DNA of 7,493 nt. It comes from JACPKO01 sp964406775. Lineage in GTDB: Bacteria; Patescibacteriota; Microgenomatia; Daviesbacterales; UBA10151. A program made the translations under genes and the position numbers. Of this stretch, positions 1 through 5,871 are shown piece after piece. The notes under the pieces are model-generated. The model was not told the origin of the DNA. It saw only the letters and a list, made by a program, of their open reading frames with translations, and did not search any database. The stretch is taken from contig CAYOSW010000050.1 in NCBI GenBank assembly GCA_964406775.1, positions 1 through 7,493 on the forward strand. Direction: 5' to 3'. Position 1 is the first letter of the stretch; every line of letters begins with the position of its first letter.

Positions 1-372
1 AAACATCCTGTCGCCTTTTTTAAGATAAGGCGTTAAATCAAATTGGATCGGAAGCTCTGTTTCGTCTTTAGGTTCGGTTGAGATTTTTAATATCTCTCCA
101 GTGGTAATTCTTTTTATGCCGTCAATTATTCCCAAACGGAGTTTTGGGCCCTGGAGATCGGCAAAAACCGCCATCGGTTTATTTAATTCTTTAGCGATCT
201 GGCGGGCCTGGTCGATCTGCTTGCCTTTTTCTTCGTGGGATCCGTGTGACATATTCAGTCTGACGATGTCCATTCCGGCTTTGGCTAGTTTCTTCATAGC
301 CTCGTAATCCCAAGAAGACGGACCTATCGTGCACACAATTTTGGTTTTGCGGAAGATGTTAGAGTCTGACAT
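1..372 (-). CDS. pyk: Pyruvate kinase, N-terminal part (partial at left edge)
   Basis: Catalyses the last glycolytic step, phosphoenolpyruvate + ADP to pyruvate + ATP, in the cytoplasm. Reading the minus strand from the ATG at 372-370 gives 124 open codons to the window edge. The family's N-terminal barrel signature is clear: KTKIVCTIGPSS at residues 9-20, DIVRLNMSHG at 35-44 (R38 and N40 are substrate and nucleotide contacts by family knowledge) and ADLQGPKLR at 71-79, which leads into the lid (B) domain. The full protein is usually about 470 residues, so roughly a quarter is present. An AGGA Shine-Dalgarno element (381-384) sits 8 bases before the ATG. The DLQGPK motif carries Leu-Gln...Lys where potassium-dependent enzymes carry Thr-Lys...Glu, the pattern known for K+-independent pyruvate kinases. 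It is divergent from the SDR-enzyme gene and has its own promoter. Confidence 0.96.
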   Translation of the reverse strand, partial: MSDSNIFRKTKIVCTIGPSSWDYEAMKKLAKAGMDIVRLNMSHGSHEEKGKQIDQARQIAKELNKPMAVFADLQGPKLRLGIIDGIKRITTGEILKISTEPKDETELPIQFDLTPYLKKGDRMF

Positions 373-392
373 TAATTGTATCCTATAGTTGC

Positions 393-421
393 ATTTTACA
401 ATTTCCCGATTAAATTGTAAA
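393..421 (-). promoter_or_regulatory. Predicted sigma70 promoter of pyk
   Basis: On the minus strand TTTACA (421-416) is followed after exactly 17 bases by TAAAAT (398-393). Transcription would start near 386, giving a leader of about 14 bases that contains the AGGA Shine-Dalgarno site. The -35 hexamer lies inside the right arm of a 10-bp inverted repeat, and the left arm covers part of the -10. Predicted by eye only. Confidence 0.6.
395..421. repeat. Perfect 10-bp inverted repeat in the pyk promoter
   Basis: TTTACAATTT (395-404) and AAATTGTAAA (412-421) are perfect inverted copies separated by 7 bases. The arms coincide with the -35 and part of the -10 of the predicted pyk promoter, so a dimeric regulator bound here would block RNA polymerase. 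The symmetry also places a TTTACA on the plus strand, but its partner 17 bases on is a poor TAAAGA. It could be an operator or chance symmetry of promoter hexamers. Confidence 0.55.
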
Positions 422-438
422 GAGTCTGTTTGGCTAAA

Positions 439-467
439 TTGAAAATAGCTACAACATAATAGATAAT
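439..467 (+). promoter_or_regulatory. Predicted sigma70 promoter for the leader ORF and SDR enzyme
   Basis: TTGAAA (439-444), a 17-base spacer, then GATAAT (462-467); each hexamer differs from consensus at one position. The expected start point is about 474, immediately before an ATG at 475. The transcript would therefore either begin directly with the small leader ORF or carry an 80-base leader for the enzyme at 555. Confidence 0.6.
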
Positions 468-474
468 GTAGGGG

Positions 475-555
475 ATGAAAGTTCTTACGTTTTTGCTGAG
501 CAAAAAGGCAAGGTTCTTGATTAAATTTGATAAACTCCGAAAGGAGCAAATTTAA
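475..555 (+). CDS. Possible 26-residue leader ORF coupled to the SDR gene
   Basis: ATG at 475 opens a 26-codon frame ending in TAA at 553-555, and the final A is the first base of the next gene's ATG (TAATG junction). The peptide begins MKVLTFLLSKKARFLIKF and is basic and amphipathic. It has no usable Shine-Dalgarno site of its own: GGGG directly abuts the ATG. It starts about one base after the predicted transcription start, so it could be read as a leaderless message and couple translation to the enzyme. The enzyme's Shine-Dalgarno sequence AAGGAG (541-546) lies inside it. The frame also contains a small TTTTTGC-TGA-GCAAAAA hairpin (490-506). It may be a chance frame; there is no homology evidence. 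Confidence 0.35.
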   Translation: MKVLTFLLSKKARFLIKFDKLRKEQI

Positions 556-1511
556 TGAAGGTTCTTATTGCTGGCGGTGCCGGATTTTTGGGGTCAAATC
601 TTTGTAAACGGTTACTCGACGAAGGTCACGAAGTTTTTTGTCTGGATAATTTAATAACCGGAAGGGAAGAGAATATTAAGGATTTAAAAGATAATCCGAG
701 ATTCAAATTTGAGAAAATTGATGTAACCGACGTTGAAAACTTAAAAGATATCAGTTTTGACCGGATTTATCACCTCGCGTCTCCCGCCTCTCCGAATAAA
801 CATACCGAAAAAAGCTATCTGGCGCTTCCGTTCGAAACGATGAAAGTGAATTCCTTAGGAACCTGGGTTTTAGCGCAATTTGCAGCAAACCAGGGAGCAA
901 AATTTCTATTTGCCTCAACCTCGGAAACTTACGGCGACCCTTTAGAGCATCCGCAAACCGAAGAATACAGGGGAAATGTTTCAACAACCGGAGTCCGGTC
1001 GGTTTACGATGAATCAAAAAGGTTCGGGGAGACTGTCGTCTCCGCTTTTATCCGTTATAAGAAGTTAGACGGGCGGATTATCCGGATTTTTAATACTTAC
1101 GGACCGAGGATGGACCGCGACGGCAGGGTAGTGATCGAGTTCGTAATGTCGGCGCTTGAAAATAAACCTCTGCCCGTTTTCGGAGACGGAAAACAAACGA
1201 GATCGTTCTGCTTTGTTGACGATCTGATTGACGGAATGATTAAGGCTATGGAGTCTGAGAATACGAAGGGCGAAGTTTTTAATTTAGGGAATCCCGACGA
1301 GTTTACGGTTTTGGAATTGGCCGAGAAAGTCTTAAAAATTACGGGTTCGGATTCCAAGATTGATTTTGCGGATGCTCTTCCGGAGGATGATCCGAAGCGC
1401 AGAAAGCCGGATATCAGTAAGGCAAAGAGAGTTTTAAACTGGGAACCGAAAGTGAAATTGGATGAAGGACTCGAAAAATTAATAGAATACATTAACTCCC
1501 TGAAGGGGTAA
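555..1511 (+). CDS. NAD-dependent SDR epimerase/dehydratase, UDP-glucuronate decarboxylase-like
   Basis: An extended short-chain dehydrogenase of 318 residues acting on a nucleotide sugar, most like UDP-glucuronate decarboxylase (UDP-GlcA to UDP-xylose), which supplies sugars for surface polysaccharide. The Rossmann motif GGAGFLG is at residues 7-13, with the acidic D31 that selects NAD. LASPASP at 74-80 and STSETYGDP at 121-129 are typical of the decarboxylase branch. The catalytic pair is Y151/K155 in YDESK, and the sugar-binding part includes NTYGPRM (180-186) and KQTRSFCFVDD (213-223). Length fits the bacterial single-domain family. The start is supported by AAGGAG at 541-546, 8 bases ahead. 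A dTDP-glucose dehydratase or another UDP-sugar epimerase is the main alternative. The 3' end overlaps the convergent gene by 20 bases. Confidence 0.9.
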   Translation: MKVLIAGGAGFLGSNLCKRLLDEGHEVFCLDNLITGREENIKDLKDNPRFKFEKIDVTDVENLKDISFDRIYHLASPASPNKHTEKSYLALPFETMKVNSLGTWVLAQFAANQGAKFLFASTSETYGDPLEHPQTEEYRGNVSTTGVRSVYDESKRFGETVVSAFIRYKKLDGRIIRIFNTYGPRMDRDGRVVIEFVMSALENKPLPVFGDGKQTRSFCFVDDLIDGMIKAMESENTKGEVFNLGNPDEFTVLELAEKVLKITGSDSKIDFADALPEDDPKRRKPDISKAKRVLNWEPKVKLDEGLEKLIEYINSLKG

Positions 1512-2139
1512 CCGAAGGCTTCGGGACTGGCCTTAGGGCGCCAAACAACTCCTTTTTAATTCTTTCAACCGCTTTAGGATTATTTTCTGCCGAGTCGTAC
1601 TCATATTTTGTTTGCCATCTGTTGGCTAGTGAATACCCGGGATTAAAAACACGGTAGCTGGTTGTAGTATGCGCCTCTATTCCGTTGTAATGGGCAGTCT
1701 TTCCGAATAAGACAGCGAAAAACTGTTCCTCAGGGTCTAATTTTTTCTCTGCCGATCCGCTATAGTACCAACGGTAAGTTCGTTCAGCTGTAGCTTCTTT
1801 ATCGGTGATTTCGTCTTTAGGCTCATCAACTTCACCTACAGGCTGAGAATAATAGTCCCTGGTAACGTTAACCTCATAGCCTGTGGTCGTTTCTCTGTCA
1901 GTCCACCTGTGTATCCGGTAAAGATAGCCGTTTCTTGAAAAATTCTGGGAATATTCCTCACCTTTTTCGTCCGATTTCATCAACTCTTCCTCTTCCCGGA
2001 GACCGAAAGTAAATTGTTGTAAAATCCGGCTGAATTCCGAGCTTAACTCTCGGGCATTATCTTTAAGTTCAACTTCGGTAAATTCCTGCTGACCGGGCTC
2101 CGGGGAATGTGTTGTTTCGGTAGGTTCGTGAATTGCCAC
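1492..2139 (-). CDS. Hypothetical protein, unrecognised, about 215 residues
   Basis: I do not recognise this protein. The frame is open from a TTG at 2175 to TAA at 1494-1492, but a near-consensus promoter occupies 2175-2147, so the first 12 codons of the longest frame are probably untranscribed. I place the start at the GTG at 2139-2137, next to the expected transcription start; ATG at 1980, preceded by AGAGG, is another choice. The protein is polar and acidic, with no signal peptide or membrane segment. It has a Glu/Pro-rich N-terminus, a helical stretch around EFSRILQQFTFGLREEEEL, and an aromatic-rich middle (GYLYRIHRW, RTYRWYYSG) that reads like beta strands. The tail is Pro/Ser-rich. It converges on the SDR gene and is divergent from the MFS gene. 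Confidence 0.65.
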   Translation of the reverse strand: MAIHEPTETTHSPEPGQQEFTEVELKDNARELSSEFSRILQQFTFGLREEEELMKSDEKGEEYSQNFSRNGYLYRIHRWTDRETTTGYEVNVTRDYYSQPVGEVDEPKDEITDKEATAERTYRWYYSGSAEKKLDPEEQFFAVLFGKTAHYNGIEAHTTTSYRVFNPGYSLANRWQTKYEYDSAENNPKAVERIKKELFGALRPVPKPSVTPSGS

Positions 2140-2146
2140 TAAATTT

Positions 2147-2175
2147 ATTATGTCTATCTGTTCTGAAGCTGTCAA
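2147..2175 (-). promoter_or_regulatory. Predicted sigma70 promoter of the hypothetical gene
   Basis: On the minus strand a perfect TTGACA (2175-2170) and CATAAT (2152-2147) are separated by 17 bases. The expected start, near 2140, falls one base before an in-frame GTG. This argues that the longer frame starting at 2175 is not the real start and that the message has almost no leader. Confidence 0.65.
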
Positions 2176-2186
2176 TAAAAATAATT

Positions 2187-2192
2187 TATACT
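2187..2192 (+). promoter_or_regulatory. Possible -10 element of the MFS gene
   Basis: TATACT lies directly before the ATG at 2193 and 6 bases before the ATG at 2199. No good -35 is seen at the right distance; 2164-2169 reads TGAAGC. If it is used, the message would start near 2199 and translation would begin at that ATG without a leader. It lies back to back with the minus-strand promoter at 2147-2175. Confidence 0.35.
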
Positions 2193-3356
2193 ATGGATAT
2201 GAATAATAAGAACATAAAATTGCTTTCATATTTCTACCTTTTTGTAGATTTTAAATTCTTTGCGCCGGTTATAGTTTTATATTTTGCCGAAGTTACCGGT
2301 TCCTTTGCTCTGGCGATGAGTATCTTTTCCCTGACTTTTTTATCCCAGGCTATTTTCGAAGTCCCGACGGGGATATTTTCGGATATGGTCGGCCGGAAGA
2401 AAACTTATATCCTCGGAATGTTTACATCATTTTTATCAGTCTTGCTTTACGCGCTCGGGGGGAGTTATTGGATGCTTTTAGCGGGAGGAGTGCTCGAAGG
2501 ATTCTCGAGGTCCTTTTTCAGCGGAACGGATCACGCTTTTTTGCACGATACTTTAAAAGAAAAAGGGATGGAGGGGGAGTTCGGAAAATATCAGGGAAGG
2601 ATCAGCTCGATGGATCAGATAGGACTCGGAATCTCTGCTGTTTTGGGAGGCGCGGTCGCTTACTTTTTCTCATACAATTTAACCGTCTGGTTGTCCTTAA
2701 TCCCTCAGATAATTGCTTTTGTGATCTGCTTTAAGTTTGTTGAACCGAAGATCTTTACAAAGGGGGAGAGTAATATATTCAGCCATTTAGGCGAAGCATT
2801 AAGGCAATTTAAGATGAATAAGAAATTACGCTACTTAACGTTATCTGACGTGCTCAGGTTTGCTTTAGGGGAATCGGCCTTTATTTTCCGGCCGGCTTTT
2901 TATGCGATGCTTTGGCCGGTCTGGGCTATCGGACTGGCCGGTGCCGGATCGTTCTTCGGATCTTCGATCGGATTTTATTTTGCTAGCAGAGTTATAAAAA
3001 GATTCAAGGAATTTAAGGTGTTGATCGGTGAAGTACTAATAAACAGAATTATTATGTATGCCGGACTTTTATTTCCCTCTGTCTTATCGCCGGCGTTTAT
3101 GACGCTTACTTCCGTAAATTTCGGTACGGCCTATATCGCCCTGAAAAGTTTAATGCAGAAGGAATTTACAGACAGGCAGAGAGCAACGATGGGATCGCTC
3201 GGGTCATTTGCAGGAAATATTATGTTTGCGGTTATTGCTTACGTTTTAGGATTGGCAGGGGATAAGCTTGGGCCGATAAACGGACTGCTACTCGTTAACA
3301 CGGCAATGCTGGTGATAATCATTTTTTATTGGAAAATATTTAAACATCCCGTCTGA
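2193..3356 (+). CDS. Major facilitator superfamily (MFS) transporter
   Basis: A polytopic inner-membrane transporter of 387 residues, near the usual 12-helix MFS length of about 400. Numbered from the ATG at 2193, the loop between helices 2 and 3 shows EVPTG at 56-60 followed by DMVGRKK at 64-70, the MFS motif A (D-x-x-G-R-K). A basic cytoplasmic stretch in the middle (around FRQFKMNKKLRYL-like residues) separates two halves of hydrophobic helices. The substrate cannot be told; relatives with the EVPTG signature are generally annotated as drug or small-molecule efflux. No Shine-Dalgarno site precedes either ATG (2193 or 2199). The frame extends upstream to a TTG at 2133, but that would run through the divergent promoter and is unlikely. 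A tRNA gene follows 40 bases downstream. Confidence 0.9.
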   Translation: MDMNNKNIKLLSYFYLFVDFKFFAPVIVLYFAEVTGSFALAMSIFSLTFLSQAIFEVPTGIFSDMVGRKKTYILGMFTSFLSVLLYALGGSYWMLLAGGVLEGFSRSFFSGTDHAFLHDTLKEKGMEGEFGKYQGRISSMDQIGLGISAVLGGAVAYFFSYNLTVWLSLIPQIIAFVICFKFVEPKIFTKGESNIFSHLGEALRQFKMNKKLRYLTLSDVLRFALGESAFIFRPAFYAMLWPVWAIGLAGAGSFFGSSIGFYFASRVIKRFKEFKVLIGEVLINRIIMYAGLLFPSVLSPAFMTLTSVNFGTAYIALKSLMQKEFTDRQRATMGSLGSFAGNIMFAVIAYVLGLAGDKLGPINGLLLVNTAMLVIIIFYWKIFKHPV

Positions 3357-3378
3357 TTTTTCCTTTTAGGCTTAAAAT

Positions 3379-3387
3379 TGTTATAAT
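3379..3387 (+). promoter_or_regulatory. Extended -10 promoter of tRNA-Arg
   Basis: TG at 3379-3380, one base, then a perfect TATAAT at 3382-3387: an extended -10 element. No clear -35 is visible. The predicted start, near 3394, is 3 bases before the tRNA 5' end. Confidence 0.65.
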
Positions 3388-3396
3388 ACCGTTTAT

Positions 3397-3469
3397 GCGC
3401 CCGTAGCTCAGTGGATAGAGCAAGACGGTTCTAACGTTTAGGTCGGGGGTTCGAATCCCTCCGGGCGTG
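3397..3469 (+). tRNA. tRNA-Arg (anticodon UCU)
   Basis: A full cloverleaf folds by hand. Acceptor GCGCCCG (3397-3403) pairs with CGGGCGT (3462-3468), with a G1:U72 wobble. The D stem is GCTC/GAGC (3406-3409/3418-3421). The anticodon stem AGACG/CGTTT (3423-3427/3435-3439) closes a 7-base loop with anticodon TCT at 3430-3432. The variable loop has five bases. The T arm GGGGG-TTCGAAT-CCCTC runs 3445-3461. The discriminator is G at 3469 and CCA is not encoded. A20 and C35, the usual arginine identity bases, are present. It reads AGA/AGG codons. Position 32 is G, where a pyrimidine is normal. The gene sits exactly at a change in codon style. Confidence 0.95.
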
Positions 3470-3583
3470 CAGTATTGATTTAACAGTCTCATCGTTTACC
3501 CAAAATATAGCACTTTATTTTGAAGCTAAAATGATTCGAAATAGAATATATATTTTGATCTAGTTTGATGCTAACATTCCTCT

Positions 3584-4141
3584 ATGTCTCTGGAGATACC
3601 GCCTAAAGAAGTAATTGATGGAGAAATTATTTTAATCAATCAAGAGCTAATATTACTAGGTTCTGTGGCAGAAGCTCAGGGTTTAAAGCCTGTTAAGCCA
3701 GCATTACTTTTGGCTGCTGATGATGGTTATACCGGGATCACAGAAACTACTTCCCCAGCGGCCTTCTGGAATCACTATATTGGTGGAGTCTTAGCTGCCA
3801 TAGATGTTCAAATGTATTTTCTTGAAGAGACTGGACGAGCAGATGAAGAGGTAGTTTCTATCGCTCAGGGAAGACTCTATCGGTTGGCAACCAACTGGGC
3901 CGAACATCCGGCAGTTAAAAATGATGCTCTAAACAAAGCTTCCAGTGACGCATTCTTAAAAGCAGGTTTCTCGTTTGAATGGATGAAAGGTCCCTCACTT
4001 ACAAGAAAATTAAAAGACCAGGTCACTGACCTTGGAGATTTTTACACTATGAGAGAGGGGTACATACCACTCAGCTTTACTAGTATGCAACGAAAATCAA
4101 CTTTGCCCTCTAGAGCATTTATTAAGTGTTCTAATCCCTAA
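3584..4141 (+). CDS. Hypothetical protein, unrecognised, 185 residues
   Basis: I cannot assign a family. The ATG at 3584 opens 185 codons; there is no Shine-Dalgarno site, and only a weak TAACAT (3572-3577) lies 6 bases upstream. No membrane segment or signal peptide is seen. The N-terminal two thirds looks like a mainly helical soluble domain: EVIDGEIILINQELILLGSVAEAQGL, then FWNHYIGGVLAAIDVQMYF and a helix around EEVVSIAQGRLYRLATNW. The last 20 or so residues (from SFTSMQRKS to CSNP) look unlike the rest and may reflect a frameshift or decay. The 5' neighbour is tRNA-Arg and the 3' neighbour is a possible coding remnant. Proline codons (2 of 10 are CCG) match the island style rather than the upstream genes. 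Confidence 0.6.
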   Translation: MSLEIPPKEVIDGEIILINQELILLGSVAEAQGLKPVKPALLLAADDGYTGITETTSPAAFWNHYIGGVLAAIDVQMYFLEETGRADEEVVSIAQGRLYRLATNWAEHPAVKNDALNKASSDAFLKAGFSFEWMKGPSLTRKLKDQVTDLGDFYTMREGYIPLSFTSMQRKSTLPSRAFIKCSNP

Positions 4142-4181
4142 TGGTAATAGCTGGCTGGCTCCGGAGTGAAGCGAGACTTAA

Positions 4182-4319
4182 GAAGCTCATCCTATACTCT
4201 TATTGAAGCTAGATGCTGGTTTCAATCCTTATAACAGTAGGGTATTTTATGAATGGACTGTCGCAATAATATATTCTTCTTACGACTTTTCTCTTATCAC
4301 AATGCTAAACCAAATATGA
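4182..4319 (+). pseudogene. Possible coding remnant or small ORF before znuB
   Basis: The 180 bases between the 185-residue gene and znuB hold no convincing gene. One plus-strand frame is open for 45 codons (4182-4316, TGA at 4317-4319) and reads protein-like: EAHPILLLKLDAG, then FNPYNSRVFYEWTVA. It has no ATG near its beginning; a TTG at 4203 preceded by TATACT (4193-4198) is the only plausible start. It may be a decayed gene end, a frameshifted continuation of the upstream protein, or chance. No terminator hairpin with a T run is seen here for either convergent gene. Confidence 0.25.
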
Positions 4320-4321
4320 CT

Positions 4322-5122
4322 TCAGTTCTGCTTTTTAAGATAAAATACCAGAATAAAAATGACTAGGGCAGTAAGAACTATTGTTCCTCCGGGAGAAAGG
4401 TTCAGGTAAAAAGAACTAATTATTCCAAATATAACTGAAAAAACGGATGTTAATTCAGCATAAAATATTGTCTTTTTGAAGCTGGTTTTTAGCTGTAAAG
4501 CCGTCACAACCGGAATTACTACCAGTGCTGAGATCAGCAATACCCCGACTATTGGGATTGAGAGTGAAACTGTGAAAGCAGATAGAACAATAAGGATTGT
4601 GTTAATTAATTTTGTTGGAATTCCGCTTACTTTTGCCGCCTCTTCGTCTATTGTTACAAATAAAAGTTCTTTATAAAAAGCAATTACAGTAGTAATAACT
4701 AGTACACCCAAGGCTGCAATAATATATATGTCAGTTTGCTTAACAGTATTAATACTTCCAAACAAATAACTAAATAAATCAACCCCAAATCCATGTGCCA
4801 GACTGATTAGAACGATTGCCAATGCCAGACTACCCGAAAGAAAGATTGACAGAGCCGATTCTCCGAATATCCTTTTGCTAAGTCTCAGCCGTTCAATAGC
4901 AATAGAAGATATAACAGCTGTAATAATAGCGGTAATTAAAGGATTAATCTTTAACAAAAGCCCAATTGCTACTCCTGCCAGAGAAACATGAGCTAAGGTA
5001 TCGGCAATTAAAGAATAACGCCTTAAAACAAGGAATATTCCGATAAGAGGAGCAATTACAGCAATGATAAGACCAGCTTCAAACCCGCGCACTACGAAAC
5101 CATACCTAAAAAGTTCTAACAT
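4322..5122 (-). CDS. znuB: Zinc/manganese ABC transporter, membrane permease
   Basis: The transmembrane subunit (266 residues) of a cluster-9 type metal importer; a dimer forms the channel for ions delivered by the ZnuA-like protein. It is hydrophobic throughout with about 8 helices. The family-3 permease signature SLIADTLAHVSLAGVAIG is at residues 37-54, the ATPase-coupling loop DEEAAKVSGIP at 149-159, LLISALVVIPVVTA near 195-208 and LSPGGTIVL in the last quarter. Length is typical. The start ATG (5122-5120) overlaps the ATPase stop as TAATG, so the two are probably translationally coupled. It is the last gene of the operon. Zn is preferred over Mn from the binding protein, not from this subunit. 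Confidence 0.93.
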   Translation of the reverse strand: MLELFRYGFVVRGFEAGLIIAVIAPLIGIFLVLRRYSLIADTLAHVSLAGVAIGLLLKINPLITAIITAVISSIAIERLRLSKRIFGESALSIFLSGSLALAIVLISLAHGFGVDLFSYLFGSINTVKQTDIYIIAALGVLVITTVIAFYKELLFVTIDEEAAKVSGIPTKLINTILIVLSAFTVSLSIPIVGVLLISALVVIPVVTALQLKTSFKKTIFYAELTSVFSVIFGIISSFYLNLSPGGTIVLTALVIFILVFYLKKQN

Positions 5123-5871
5123 TAATGATGAAGCCCTCCTTTTCCAATAAGCTCATGAAAATATCTGCCTTTTAGAAATTCCTCCGGCTCTCCATAATAT
5201 TCCATTGTCCGATTGATATAACCAAGCTCAGTAGCCTCATGAGCTACCACATCAAGTTCGTGAGTAACAAGCACAAGGGTTAAATCCAGCTCTTTATTAA
5301 GTTTTCGCAGAAGTGTATAAAATTGCTTTTGTGTTTTTACATCCACGCCAACTGTAGGTTCATCTAAAAAAATTACCTCAGGCTCAGATGCTAAGGCTCT
5401 GGCAATAAAGACCCTTTGCTGTTGTCCGCCGGATAAATCATTTATTTGTCTACTCTTATATTCAAGCATATCTACCTGCTTCAGGGCATTCAGAGTTTTT
5501 TCTTCATCTTCTTTAGTTGGTAAATGAAACAAACCTCGTTTTCCGAATCGTCCCATTGCCACCACCTCTTCAACTGTTACAGGGAAGTTAATTTCTACAT
5601 AGGTTTTTTGTGGTACGTAACCTATTTTTGACCAATCTTTGAAATCTTTAATGTCTGTACCGAATAGTTTTATAGTTCCATCTTTGGGTTGAAGAAGACC
5701 AAGCATAAGTTTGAGAAGAGTTGTTTTTCCACCACCATTAGGTCCGACAATTCCGACGTAATCACCTTTATGTATTTCTAAGGATACATTCTTTATGACT
5801 TCTTCAAAGGTAAAAGAAAAGCAAACACTATTAAGCTCAATAATTTTATGAGTATGATCTACTTGCTGCAT
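5122..5871 (-). CDS. znuC: Zinc/manganese ABC transporter, ATP-binding subunit
   Basis: The cytoplasmic ATPase (249 residues) that powers metal import. All nucleotide-binding elements are intact: Walker A GPNGGGKT at 43-50, Q-loop Q88 in YVPQK, signature LSGGQQQR at 146-153, Walker B VIFLDEP at 166-172 with catalytic E171, and switch histidine H204 in VTHELD. The loop after the Q-loop (TVEEVVAMGRFGKRGLF) is typical of metal and siderophore ATPases. The ATG at 5871-5869 overlaps the end of znuA by 13 bases, and the stop overlaps znuB by one base. No Shine-Dalgarno site is seen, which fits coupled translation. Only 1 of 8 proline codons is CCG, unlike genes left of the tRNA. Confidence 0.95.
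   Translation of the reverse strand: MQQVDHTHKIIELNSVCFSFTFEEVIKNVSLEIHKGDYVGIVGPNGGGKTTLLKLMLGLLQPKDGTIKLFGTDIKDFKDWSKIGYVPQKTYVEINFPVTVEEVVAMGRFGKRGLFHLPTKEDEEKTLNALKQVDMLEYKSRQINDLSGGQQQRVFIARALASEPEVIFLDEPTVGVDVKTQKQFYTLLRKLNKELDLTLVLVTHELDVVAHEATELGYINRTMEYYGEPEEFLKGRYFHELIGKGGLHH

Noticed and set aside
101..307. Plus-strand 68-codon frame opposite pyk
   Set aside because: It lies opposite an unambiguous pyruvate kinase sequence and has no start signal.
751..1492. Minus-strand open frames opposite the SDR gene
   Set aside because: They are shadows of a gene with clear family motifs, with no start signals or recognisable protein features.
1512..1524. CCGAAGGCTTCGG palindrome just after the SDR stop as a terminator
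   Set aside because: There is no T run after it, the loop is only 1-3 bases, and it lies inside the coding sequence of the convergent gene.
2133..2192. Upstream extension of the MFS gene from a TTG at 2133
   Set aside because: It would run through the divergent promoter, has no Shine-Dalgarno site, and adds residues atypical for an MFS N-terminus.
3470..3583. A possible att repeat or RNA gene after the tRNA
   Set aside because: I found no second copy of the tRNA 3' end in the window and no fold beyond AT-rich near-palindromes around 3541-3556.
4141..4206. A 21-codon ORF starting at a TAATG junction with the 185-residue gene
   Set aside because: It has no Shine-Dalgarno site, is very short, and a single TAATG can arise by chance; no support beyond the overlap.
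4212..4268. An 18-codon hydrophobic ORF (MLVSILITVGYF...)
   Set aside because: Too short, no start signals, and it lies in another frame of the more protein-like remnant.
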